Assembly (NCBI GenBank): GCA_009843725.1 | Contig: VYCX01000176.1 | Location: forward strand, 1-8,965 | Reading direction: 5' to 3' | Source of the DNA: Boseongicola sp. SB0675_bin_26 | GTDB lineage: Bacteria > Pseudomonadota > Alphaproteobacteria > Rhodobacterales > Rhodobacteraceae | DNA length: 8,965 nucleotides | Shown here: positions 1 to 5,413 of the stretch, piece after piece | Numbering within the stretch: the first letter of the stretch is position 1 | Layout of the letters: each line of letters begins with the position of its first letter | Notes under the pieces: generated by a model | What the model saw: the letters and a program-made list of their open reading frames with translations, nothing else | The model's database searches: none | Told to the model about the DNA's origin: nothing | Position numbers and translations under genes: made by a program

Positions 1-246
1 GTCCGGCCCCCTGTCGTTGCCGATGTCGATCACGCCGTTCCGCCTGTTGTGCTCGCGCACGTCCTGCCGCGATTCCAGCGCGGTCAGGTCAACGGGCGAC
101 TGCACGGGGTTCCGGTGGTAGGCGTCGATCTGCAAGAGCGGCGCGGCAAGCTCGTCGTTCCGTGGCGGCGGGTCGTTGTGGCCGGTCCATGGCGTGACCT
201 CGACCATGCAGCCGAAATCCCGGTCGTACCGGTATCTTTTCCTCAT
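1..246 (-). CDS. Small phage structural-region protein, partial (C-terminus off window)
   Basis: An open frame of 82 codons runs from the ATG at 246-244 to the window edge and is still open there. The product starts MRKRYRYDRDFGCMVEVTP and ends in view with a segment containing SPVDLTALESRQDVREHNRRNG and then VIDIGND. From memory, this layout (a basic, tyrosine-rich start and a late 'SR..LREHN.R.G....G.D' motif) resembles short conserved proteins of unknown function found near portal genes in podovirus-like prophages. That resemblance has not been checked. The start has no Shine-Dalgarno sequence, and a strong promoter places its predicted transcription start on the ATG itself. The gene is separated from the 58-aa gene upstream by an 85-bp AT-rich regulatory gap, so it begins a new transcription unit. 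Confidence 0.72.
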   Translation of the reverse strand, partial: MRKRYRYDRDFGCMVEVTPWTGHNDPPPRNDELAAPLLQIDAYHRNPVQSPVDLTALESRQDVREHNRRNGVIDIGNDRGPD

Positions 247-281
247 TGTTACAATATAACATCATGATGCGTGAAAGTCAA
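247..281 (-). promoter_or_regulatory. Sigma70-type promoter with palindrome over the -10 box (leaderless)
   Basis: On the minus strand, the -35 box TTGACT (276-281) and the -10 box TATATT (253-258) are 17 bp apart. The -10 box is preceded by TGT, an extended -10. Counting six bases past the -10 box puts +1 at 246, the A of the ATG of the leftmost gene. The palindrome TGTTA-N5-TAACA (247-261) overlaps the -10 box and abuts the start codon. The same palindrome recurs at the terminase promoter (4691-4705). Boxes and palindrome are read directly; promoter activity and leaderless initiation are inferred. Confidence 0.7.
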
Positions 282-329
282 TACCATTACAAGACCATTA
301 GGGCAATTTTATGATACCCATAAGATACC
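279..329. repeat. Helically phased 11-bp repeats upstream of the leftmost promoter
   Basis: Two tandem 11-mers, CAATACCATTA (279-289) and CAAGACCATTA (290-300), differ at one base. After a 7-bp gap come TTTATGATACC (308-318) and CATAAGATACC (319-329). The core ATACC/AGACC begins at 281, 292, 314 and 325, so all four are on an 11-bp register with one register slot empty. The array covers the -35 box and the DNA upstream of it and ends right after the stop codon of the 58-aa gene. It looks like a multi-site binding region for an activator or repressor, which is inferred. Confidence 0.55.
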
Positions 330-331
330 AC

Positions 332-508
332 TTATTGCTTCGCCTCACGGGCGGCCTCCTCGATCCACCCGTCCTTGAGAAAGTCGCTCATCTCGCTCCA
401 ATCGGGAACAAGTCCGCTGCCCTCGAAGCCTTGCAGGGCGACGCTTCCGCCCAGGCTTGCCAGGAAAGCCTCGTAACCGGCCTTTCCCGCCTTTTCCTCT
501 TTGGTCAT
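332..508 (-). CDS. Hypothetical 58-aa phage protein, coupled to the portal gene
   Basis: The frame runs from ATG (508-506) to TAA (334-332) and encodes a 58-aa acidic, soluble protein with no membrane segment. It begins MTKEEKAGKAGYEAFLASLG and ends with a WSEMSDFLKDGWIEEAAREA segment that is probably helical. Its ATG overlaps the TGA of the portal gene in the sequence ATGA, a classical arrangement for translational coupling. The overlap, the codon usage (G/C at third positions) and the operon position make it a real gene despite its length. Short acidic proteins after the portal gene are common in phage head operons. Whether this one is a scaffold, a connector partner or something else cannot be told. 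It is the last gene before the gap holding the next promoter. Confidence 0.72.
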   Translation of the reverse strand: MTKEEKAGKAGYEAFLASLGGSVALQGFEGSGLVPDWSEMSDFLKDGWIEEAAREAKQ

Positions 509-2613
509 TCCTGAACCCGCGTTCTCTTTGCAGCCTCGGCGGCAACGCGCATCGCGTTCTGCGATTTGGCCGTGTCCGCCGCGACAGCCGTCAACGCCTC
601 GCGCTCCTTCAGCGTCAGTTCCGCCTGGGTCTTCGCCAGGTCCGCCTCCATCTGCTCCATCGCGATGTCATGCTCGGCCTTCGACACCTGGTGCTCGGCC
701 ACCAGCTTCTCCATCTCAAGCCGATGCTTCTCCTGCATGGCCTGGAGCTTCATGGCGGCACTGGTATGCTTCACCTGCGCCTCGGCCTGCTTCACGGCCA
801 TCTGGCCCTGAATCTCCTGCTGCCGCGCCTCGGCATCCGCCTGCGCCTGGGGATCGGATTCGCCGCCCTGGTCCTGTCCGCCAGCGGCAATCTGCTCGAT
901 TGCGTCCTCAAAGGCCCCTTCAAGCTGCCGCCCCGCCCGGAACCCGCGAACACCGAACAGCATCATCTGGCCCATGAGCGGTGCCATGGACGGAACCTGC
1001 TCGACCACTTGCAGCGAGGACGACATGAACTCGCCCGCCGCCCGCAGGAACTCCGTGCGGCCCTCGCGCTCGGCCTCGTCGTCCTCGATCATGGTCGAGT
1101 TCGTCTCGATCTCCAGCCGGAACCCGCGCAGCCTCTCGTTCCGCAGGAGCGTGATCGCCTCGGCGAACAGCCTGTCCGCCGCACCAGGCTGCTGCTGTTC
1201 CGCCTGCATCACCGCCGTCATCTGGTCGAAGCCGGACAGCCGCCGCAGCCGCTCCGGGTCGTAGTGCTCGGCCATCAGTTCGGCCTTGCGGCGGATGCAG
1301 TCACGCGCCAGGTTCTCGATCTCGCGCCGCTTCACGTCGATCCGCCGCCCGGCGTTCTGTTCCTTGATCCGGCTCTGCCCCAGCTTCTCGCGGGGATCGA
1401 CCGCGCCCCGCAGGATGTCCGCCACCCCGGAAACCTCGTAGAGCGTCTGCTTCGTCCGGTCGCGGGCGTCATAAAGCCCGGTAAGAGCGCGGGCGATGGT
1501 GTCCAGCGGGAAGAACTGGACGACTCCCGTGATCTGGCCGCCGCCGCTGCCCTTGCCGAGTATGTTCTGCATGTTCGTGACGGGCACGAGAACGTCCGCG
1601 TTCTCGTTCATCAGGGTCTCAAGACCTTCGATGGAAGCGTCGTAGAACCCTTTCGCCCGAAGCGCGTTCACCAGCCCGTCGATCCGGGCGGTCTGGTCGT
1701 CAAGCTCCTGAGCCAGCTTCGCGTACTGCCGGTAGTCGGGAACCGGCACCAATGATTCGTTCGAGACCGTCCCGAAGGCGGGCTTCGGGCAGGGGAAGAA
1801 CCCCTCCAGCTTCAGGGGATCGTCCTTCTCCTCAAGAATGCGGTCCGTCCATGCCCGGCTGACCCAGAACACCTTGCGGCTCGCCGCGTCCCATATCTCC
1901 CAGACATCGGCCTGGCCGATGACCTCCTGGTCGCGTTCGTCGATTTCGGTCCCGTCCTCGCCAACGTCGAGCGGGACGTTCCTGAACACCTCCCCGAAAC
2001 GCCCGACGCCCCTGGCCCGCGTCATGGACGTGCGGCGGGCGACCCAGCCGTCCTTGACGACCTCCGCCCATGTCCTCTTCGGGCTGTAAAGCAGGTCGTT
2101 GCGGCCCACGTAGTCGGTCGGGCACGACTCGTCCAGAACGGTGTCGCCCTCCATGTCCGGCTCGTAGCGGACCCACGCGGAGCCACGGGCGAAAAGCAGG
2201 TAGTCGAGGTTGGCCCGCGACAGGGCCTCGTCCATGCCGCAGCCCATGCGCTCGTCGCGTTCAAGCTCGGATTTCAGCGCCCGCTCAAGCATCTCGGCGG
2301 CGATCCGGCCAGCGGGGTCGGCGTCCCGGTGACGGCGCTTGACGACCGGCACCGGCTCCTGCGCGTAGACGGCAGGCTTCAGCGTCTGGATGTTCGACCA
2401 GAGGATGTTGAACCGGCTGTCGCTCTCGCCGAACAGGTGCCCCAGGTCAACACGGTTCTTTTCCAGCGTGTAGCGGGCGTCGATGTTCTTGCAGGACTCG
2501 CGCCAAGGCTTGAGAACCTTCTCAGCCGCCGCGAGTTCCGCCTCCCACCGCGCAACGGTCGTCGTGAACTCCTGCGGACCTTCCGTCCCGCGTTCAGGCT
2601 CGCCGTACGGCAT
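505..2613 (-). CDS. Phage portal protein, P22-type
   Basis: This 702-aa protein forms the dodecameric portal ring at one head vertex, through which the terminase pumps DNA and to which the neck attaches. Its length is close to the roughly 725 aa of P22 portal. Early residues carry WREsCkniDARYTLEKNRVDLG-type sequence followed by FNILWSNIQTLKPAVYAQEP, the typical opening of this family. The middle has the stem and wing region, including VSGVADILRG and a KLGQSRIKEQNAGRR segment. The last ~150 residues are rich in Q, E, A and K with heptad spacing, predicting a long coiled coil like the P22 portal barrel. The ATG at 2613 has a GGAGG site 6 nt upstream. The gene follows the terminase by 20 bp and overlaps the next gene by ATGA. 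The order terS-terL-portal supports the call. Confidence 0.93.
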   Translation of the reverse strand: MPYGEPERGTEGPQEFTTTVARWEAELAAAEKVLKPWRESCKNIDARYTLEKNRVDLGHLFGESDSRFNILWSNIQTLKPAVYAQEPVPVVKRRHRDADPAGRIAAEMLERALKSELERDERMGCGMDEALSRANLDYLLFARGSAWVRYEPDMEGDTVLDESCPTDYVGRNDLLYSPKRTWAEVVKDGWVARRTSMTRARGVGRFGEVFRNVPLDVGEDGTEIDERDQEVIGQADVWEIWDAASRKVFWVSRAWTDRILEEKDDPLKLEGFFPCPKPAFGTVSNESLVPVPDYRQYAKLAQELDDQTARIDGLVNALRAKGFYDASIEGLETLMNENADVLVPVTNMQNILGKGSGGGQITGVVQFFPLDTIARALTGLYDARDRTKQTLYEVSGVADILRGAVDPREKLGQSRIKEQNAGRRIDVKRREIENLARDCIRRKAELMAEHYDPERLRRLSGFDQMTAVMQAEQQQPGAADRLFAEAITLLRNERLRGFRLEIETNSTMIEDDEAEREGRTEFLRAAGEFMSSSLQVVEQVPSMAPLMGQMMLFGVRGFRAGRQLEGAFEDAIEQIAAGGQDQGGESDPQAQADAEARQQEIQGQMAVKQAEAQVKHTSAAMKLQAMQEKHRLEMEKLVAEHQVSKAEHDIAMEQMEADLAKTQAELTLKEREALTAVAADTAKSQNAMRVAAEAAKRTRVQE

Positions 2614-2633
2614 CGTCGCCCTCCCTCGTCATG

Positions 2634-4154
2634 TCATGCGGCATGTCGCCTCCTGCGTCTTGACAGGTCGATCACGTCCTTGACGACCTCGCCCCAGGTG
2701 AAGCCCCGCATTCCCGGAGGAAGGTTCCCGCCAATGGTCAGTGCGGGCGGCTTCTCGCCGGGACCTTCCTTCGCCTTGCCGGTGGACATCCGGTCGATCA
2801 GGCGTCCGATGAGCGACAGCGCGTCAACCTGGTCGTCATGCTTGCCCAGCGGGAACTTCAGCATCTCGGCCTTCAGTTCCGGGTACCAAGGCGCGTGTGC
2901 CGGAAAGACCACCTTGCCCGAACCCATCCGGGCCAGGAAAGACTGCGCCCGCGCCGCCTTGTCCGTCGTGGACGAAAACTGCCGCCTCGCGCCCCAAGCC
3001 TTCAGTTCGCGCTGACGCTTCTCCAGAAAAGGCCCGATGCTCTTGACGATCTGGCCGCTTTCCTCCGCCCAGATCAGCGGCTTCCACCGCAGCATCAGCG
3101 CAAGCTGGGCGTCAACGCTCACGTCCGACGACTCCTGCCGTCGCCAGAGGTCGAGCAGGTAGATGTCGTCGTTCTCGTCCACGCCCACGACCGCGTGAAC
3201 CGTGAAGTCGCCCTTCCCGAAGCTCACCGCGTAGTCGCTCGCGCCGTATATCCGCATCCGCCCGATGTCCGGCATCCGGTCGTACGTGCGGAACATGTTC
3301 TCCGTGAAAAGGTTGCCTTCGGCTGGAAGCGGATTTCCCTGGTAAAGCGCCTGCCAGACCCTGTTGTTCCGCATCCGGCGACTGAAGTAGTCGATGTCGT
3401 ACATTTCCGGCCAGAGGGCCTTGCCGTCCCTGTCAACCGCCGGGAAATGAACCTTGTGCCACTGCTCGCCTCCCTTTTCCTCCTCGGCCAGCAGCTTTCC
3501 GGCAAGATCGTTCTCGTTCCACCGGGTCTGGATGACGAGAATGAAGCCTCCCTTCATGACCCGCGTGTGGAAGTCCGACTGGTACCAGTCCCAGGTCTGG
3601 CTCTGGACGACCGGACTGTCGGCCTCCTTCCAGGACTTCACCGGGTCGTCAATTATCAGGCAGTGCCCGCCGAAACCGGTTATGCCGCCCCCGACGCCAG
3701 CCGCCCTGTAGACCCCGCCGCCCATCGTCAGCCACATGTCCCGCGCCCGGCTTTCGGGCGACAGCGCCGCGTCCTCCCCGAAGATGTCCGCATGGCGCGG
3801 ATCGCGCACGAGATTGCGCAACCGCCGCCCGAAGCCGCTGACAAGCTCGGAACCGTAGGCGGTCGCAATGACCTCGTTCGTGGGATGGCGTCCGAGATAC
3901 CAGGCCGGGAACACCACGGAGCAAAGCAGCGACTTCCCGTGCCGTGGCGGCGTCGTTATCAGCGCCCGGTCGATCAGCCCCGCCTCGCAGTCCTCCAGGA
4001 CCTCGGCGATCCTTTCGTGATGGTGGTTCACCTTGAAGCTGGGAACCATGTACTGCGCATAGGCCAGAAGGCTCTTGTCGGCGTTGCGACGCAGCTTCTC
4101 GTGCATCAGTTCCGCAAGACGCGCCTTCGCGTTCCGGTCGTCACTGCCCGGCAT
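2634..4154 (-). CDS. terL: Phage terminase large subunit (packaging ATPase and nuclease)
   Basis: This 506-aa motor protein hydrolyses ATP to drive DNA into the prohead and cuts the concatemer. The N-terminal ATPase half has a Walker A motif TTPPRHGKS (residues 67-75), Walker B LIIDDP (166-171) and a coupling-type motif VIQTRWNENDL (207-217). The C-terminal RNase H-like nuclease half shows the expected acidic triad in GASDYAV (D307), WAEESG (E364/E365) and HDDQVDALS (D440/D441). All motifs are intact, so the enzyme should be active. A TTG six bases further upstream is in frame, but the ATG at 4154 has GAGG at the right distance and is preferred. It overlaps the small-subunit gene by 14 bp, consistent with coupled translation of two partners. 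Confidence 0.95.
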   Translation of the reverse strand: MPGSDDRNAKARLAELMHEKLRRNADKSLLAYAQYMVPSFKVNHHHERIAEVLEDCEAGLIDRALITTPPRHGKSLLCSVVFPAWYLGRHPTNEVIATAYGSELVSGFGRRLRNLVRDPRHADIFGEDAALSPESRARDMWLTMGGGVYRAAGVGGGITGFGGHCLIIDDPVKSWKEADSPVVQSQTWDWYQSDFHTRVMKGGFILVIQTRWNENDLAGKLLAEEEKGGEQWHKVHFPAVDRDGKALWPEMYDIDYFSRRMRNNRVWQALYQGNPLPAEGNLFTENMFRTYDRMPDIGRMRIYGASDYAVSFGKGDFTVHAVVGVDENDDIYLLDLWRRQESSDVSVDAQLALMLRWKPLIWAEESGQIVKSIGPFLEKRQRELKAWGARRQFSSTTDKAARAQSFLARMGSGKVVFPAHAPWYPELKAEMLKFPLGKHDDQVDALSLIGRLIDRMSTGKAKEGPGEKPPALTIGGNLPPGMRGFTWGEVVKDVIDLSRRRRRHAA

Positions 4155-4689
4155 CGGCAACCTCGACGACCTCGCCGTCCACGATTGTCAGGCTGGCCTT
4201 CAGGCGCTCCATCTCGTCTTCCAGCGCCTCGTCGTCCATCCGCTCGAACCGCCCCTGCGCCTCTTCCCGGCGACGGGCCGCCTCCTCCTTGTAGCCAAGC
4301 ACGTCCGTGATCGCGGTCAGGCTCGCCTGCCGGACGTTGGTTTTCTCGTCCGCGTCCTCGACGATCTTCACATGGTGCGCCAGGACCCATTCAAGGCTTG
4401 CGCCAGCCGCCAGGGCGGCATCCTCGCGGATTTTCGCGACATGGGCCTGAACCTCGTCGGACTGTGCGGCCCTCCACGCGCTCTGGCCGTTCAGGTACCC
4501 GGCCCTGCGGCCAGCCTCGGCAACGGTCAGTCCCGCCGCCAGGCCGCGAGCCAGCCGGACGCGAAGCTCCCCACTGTCCACGGGCTGAAGTCGTGCCCCG
4601 TCTTTCCGAAGCACTTCAGGGACGCCAGCAGGCAGCGGATTCGACCGCTCGTTCAGCTGGCCGTCTTCGGCAAACGCGCATTTTGACAT
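4141..4689 (-). CDS. Terminase small subunit-like DNA-recognition protein
   Basis: This 182-aa protein sits directly upstream of, and overlapping, the large terminase gene, the usual place of the small subunit that recognises the packaging site. Residues about 50-85 contain a helix-turn-helix-like stretch (GLTVAEAGRRAGYLNGQSAW, then SDEVQAHV), as in terminase small subunits of the Terminase_2 type. A helical middle (residues 90-135) and a charged RRREEAQGRFERMDDEALEDE-type segment follow, which could mediate oligomer formation or contact with TerL. The only sensible start is the ATG at 4689; no Shine-Dalgarno sequence precedes it, and the promoter reaches the ATG directly. It could instead be a generic phage DNA-binding protein, but the context favours terminase. 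Confidence 0.78.
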   Translation of the reverse strand: MSKCAFAEDGQLNERSNPLPAGVPEVLRKDGARLQPVDSGELRVRLARGLAAGLTVAEAGRRAGYLNGQSAWRAAQSDEVQAHVAKIREDAALAAGASLEWVLAHHVKIVEDADEKTNVRQASLTAITDVLGYKEEAARRREEAQGRFERMDDEALEDEMERLKASLTIVDGEVVEVADAGQ

Positions 4690-4725
4690 ATGTTATAATC
4701 TAACAGAAAAAATTGATAATGTCAA
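4690..4725 (-). promoter_or_regulatory. Promoter of the terminase-portal operon with palindrome over the -10 box (leaderless)
   Basis: On the minus strand a consensus -35 box TTGACA (4720-4725) and a -10 box TAGATT (4697-4702) are 17 bp apart, with TGT before the -10 box. Predicted +1 is 4690, one base before the ATG of the small terminase gene. The palindrome TGTTA-N5-TAACA (4691-4705) lies over the -10 box. It matches the leftmost promoter's palindrome in all ten arm positions and three of the five spacer positions. The spacer between the boxes is T-rich. No ribosome binding site lies between +1 and the ATG. Confidence 0.72.
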
Positions 4726-5049
4726 CCTATTTGCTTGCTTTTCAGAATAATAGGAAAAGGCAAAAAGTAGCGGGAGAGGCGGGAGGCAGGACTTGTTCCA
4801 CCGACCCCGCCCCCCGTTTACGTTTTTTTCTCCTGAGAAAGGCGGAATGGGCGGAAAAGCCTTGAAAACAGGGTGCAATCACGTCGCCGATGCAACGCAA
4901 TCACGCGATCCCAGGAACGGCACGGAATGGGAACATGCGTGTCCGTTAAGGGCAGTTATCAGAATTCAGTGAGGTCGTCACGGCACCCCGAGGCGTCGGA
5001 GTGCCGTCAGCGTTTCAGGTCCGTTTGCTTGCAGCGGATGTGGCCGTGT
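4706..5049. other. Gene-free stretch between terminase operon and alpA
   Basis: I see no convincing gene here. After the AT-rich promoter edge (to about 4770) there is a G-rich block (4771-4790), a C-rich block (4800-4815, G-rich on the minus strand), a T7 run at about 4822-4829 beside TTTCTC-ct-GAGAAA, and two GGCGGAA/GGCGGAAA copies near 4841-4857. Two identical GCAATCACG 9-mers follow at 4875-4883 and 4897-4905, 22 bp apart. A compound hairpin lies at 4980-5007. Many related prophages carry replication or regulatory genes at this place; here none is left in either strand. It may hold a packaging site, an origin, or the scar of a deletion. Confidence 0.5.
4980..5007. terminator. Strong hairpin downstream of alpA, possible terminator
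   Basis: ACGGCAC (4980-4986) and GTGCCGT (5001-5007) are perfectly complementary. Inside them, CCGA (4988-4991) pairs with TCGG (4996-4999) around a GGCG loop, leaving one C-A mismatch. The hairpin lies 43 bp past the alpA stop codon on the minus strand. No T-run follows in either direction, so it is not a canonical intrinsic terminator. It may end or stabilise the int-alpA transcript, or be a protein-binding or replication element. Confidence 0.4.
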
Positions 5050-5247
5050 TCAGGCGGCCAAGCCGGTGGCCCTGGGGCATCCGGCAAGGTAAGCCTCTAT
5101 CTCGGATCGCCGCCAGCGCACGGCGCGAAGTCCAATCCTGATAGGTTCGGGAAGGTGGCCTTCACGCATCAGCCGGTAGATCGAGGCGCGGCTCAAGCCC
5201 AACAGCGCCTCGACATCCGGGCGCGTCATCAGTTCGTCAGCAGTCAT
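5050..5247 (-). CDS. AlpA-family regulator / excisionase-like protein
   Basis: This 65-aa protein is a single winged-helix domain of the AlpA/MerR-like type. The core RPDVEALLGLSRASIYRLMREG contains the recognition helix, followed by HLPEPIRIGLRAVRWRRSEIEAYL, the wing and closing helix typical of the family. AlpA proteins activate prophage integrase or excision functions, and small relatives act as excisionases by bending DNA at the attachment site. The start at 5247 is preferred because GGAG lies 6 nt upstream; two in-frame ATGs at 5271 and 5259 have no such site. The gene follows the integrase on the same strand but has its own promoter with operator-like palindromes. Its place beside the integrase supports a role in excision control; which of the two roles applies is not visible. 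Confidence 0.88.
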   Translation of the reverse strand: MTADELMTRPDVEALLGLSRASIYRLMREGHLPEPIRIGLRAVRWRRSEIEAYLAGCPRATGLAA

Positions 5248-5316
5248 GCTTTTCTCCATTAAGGGTTGCATGGCCGCTGCGAATCGCCTAGTTTCGGGTT
5301 GTCAAGCACGAAATAT

Positions 5317-5346
5317 GGCACTCTGTGCGACCAAGCGCAGGGTGCC
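5317..5346. promoter_or_regulatory. Operator-like palindrome over the alpA transcription start
   Basis: GGCACTCTGTGC (5317-5328) and GCGCAGGGTGCC (5335-5346) are inverted copies matching at 10 of 12 positions, around a 6-bp centre. The palindrome covers roughly -5 to +25 of the alpA promoter. The position suits a repressor operator. In RNA from the plus strand the two mismatches would become G-U pairs and the stem would be complete, so an antisense RNA hairpin is an alternative reading. Confidence 0.5.
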
Positions 5347-5376
5347 TTTTCTATATGACTTCACCGGATTTGTCAA
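5341..5376 (-). promoter_or_regulatory. Promoter of alpA
   Basis: On the minus strand, TTGACA (5371-5376) and TAGAAA (5348-5353) are separated by 17 bp. Predicted +1 is about 5341, giving a leader of about 94 nt before the alpA ATG at 5247. A second TTGACA further down the leader (5300-5305) has no matching -10 box. Unlike the two structural-gene promoters, this one gives a transcript with a leader and a normal ribosome binding site. Confidence 0.65.
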
Positions 5377-5413
5377 GACACATTGCGATTCGCCAGGCAC
5401 TGTCGGGCATTCG

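Larger units (their letters stand above)
5278..5394. repeat. Two GCGA(A/T)TCGC elements flanking the alpA promoter
   Basis: TGCGAATCGCC (5278-5288) and TGCGATTCGCC (5384-5394) are direct copies differing only at the central base, and each core GCGAWTCGC is itself palindromic. They bracket the alpA promoter and the palindrome across its start site. Each contains a GANTC site, the target of the CcrM-type adenine methylase found in most alphaproteobacteria. Confidence 0.5.

Noticed and set aside
457..1755. 432-codon open frame on the plus strand opposite the portal gene
   Set aside because: It is antisense to a well-supported portal protein, has low-complexity L/R/H-rich sequence typical of GC-rich shadow frames, and shows no recognisable domain.
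2838..4310. 490-codon open frame on the plus strand opposite the terminase genes
   Set aside because: The opposite strand has intact terminase motifs; this frame is a by-product of codon bias.
4822..4840. T-run beside TTTCTC-ct-GAGAAA as an intrinsic terminator
   Set aside because: The two-base loop is too small, the stem is weak, and the T-run lies before the repeat on the plus strand and becomes an A-run on the minus strand.
4693..4878. 61-codon minus-strand frame ending near the terminase promoter
   Set aside because: It has a TTG start with no ribosome site and proline-rich composition set by the C-rich block, and its end runs through the promoter. I could not support it as a gene.
4873..5262. 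129-codon plus-strand frame opposite alpA
   Set aside because: It is antisense to alpA through much of its length and crosses the strong hairpin; no domain is recognisable.
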